From an uncultured Ruminococcus sp. (GTDB lineage Bacteria; Bacillota; Clostridia; UBA1212; UBA1255): 5,484 bases of DNA. This document shows, in pieces, positions 5,362-5,484 of the stretch. The notes below the pieces were generated by a model. It saw only the letters and a program-made list of their open reading frames with translations. It was not told the DNA's origin and made no database searches. The DNA lies in assembly GCA_902782885.1 (NCBI GenBank), contig CACZOW010000158.1:1-5484 (forward strand). The letters are read 5' to 3'. Position 1 is the first letter of the stretch. The number at the start of each line of letters is the position of its first letter. Made by a program: the position numbers and the translations under genes.

Positions 5362-5484
5362 GGGGTTCCCTCAACTGTTTTTTGACATTAAGGATTAGAG
5401 TGTGGTGGAAATATGTTAGTGGGTTTGACAGCGCCCTGTATTGATGGTTTTCACCAATGTCACGCTGCCATCAGGTCCGAGTGA

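Noticed and set aside
5382..5430. Two TTGACA boxes on the + strand (5382-5387 and 5425-5430)
   Set aside because: Neither has a credible -10 box at 16-18 bp; the sequences at that distance (GTGGAA, TTTTCA) are poor matches.
5443..5472. Inverted repeat GATGG/CCATC
   Set aside because: A stem of 5-6 bp with a loop of about 20 bases, no T-run and no position relative to a gene that would suggest a function; likely chance.

Overview
The window is GC-rich (roughly 60%) and reads as one leftward gene cluster of a Gram-positive Bacillota, most likely a gut-type Clostridia (Oscillospirales or Christensenellales would fit; this is inference). The reasons are strong AAGGAGG-type ribosome binding sites, a sigma-A-like extended -10 promoter, two secreted proteins with Pro-Thr-Glu stalks that end in or start from a single membrane anchor, and a polysaccharide deacetylase and a YhaO/SbcD-like phosphoesterase of clostridial style. 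There is no sign of plasmid, phage or insertion-sequence genes, and composition is even across the window.

Layout, in the direction of transcription (right to left): a promoter at about 5275-5304; a cytoplasmic metallo-beta-lactamase-fold hydrolase (4337-5209); a surface protein of two beta-sandwich-like domains with a signal peptide, Asp-Pro-rich linker, Pro/Thr/Glu stalk and C-terminal membrane anchor (2709-4322); a GNAT acetyltransferase overlapping it by 4 bp as ATGA (2161-2712); a membrane-anchored family 4 polysaccharide deacetylase on a PTE stalk (1021-2124); and the N-terminal 319 residues of an SbcD/YhaO-like metallophosphoesterase that runs off the left edge (1-959). Gaps between genes are 14, -4, 36 and 61 bp, so all five could be one transcript. 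No intrinsic terminator lies between them. A perfect 9-bp GC hairpin sits at the GNAT/deacetylase junction.

How the genes might work together is not obvious. Two products act outside the membrane (an anchored beta-sandwich protein and a probable peptidoglycan or glycan deacetylase), which suggests an envelope role. The other three are cytoplasmic enzymes, two of them metal-dependent hydrolases of families that include nucleases. The clearest oddity is that the metallophosphoesterase has GNVD where the family has GNHD, so it lacks the expected catalytic histidine while keeping every other motif visible. The deacetylase also carries a longer than usual segment between its fourth and fifth motifs.

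The 275 bp right of the hydrolase gene (5210-5484) hold the promoter, a short leader, a G-rich stretch with a stem-loop followed by a T-run on the + strand, and about 120 bp in which only very short open frames can be seen. I see no strong case for a wholly new system; the findings list the features that deserve a check.
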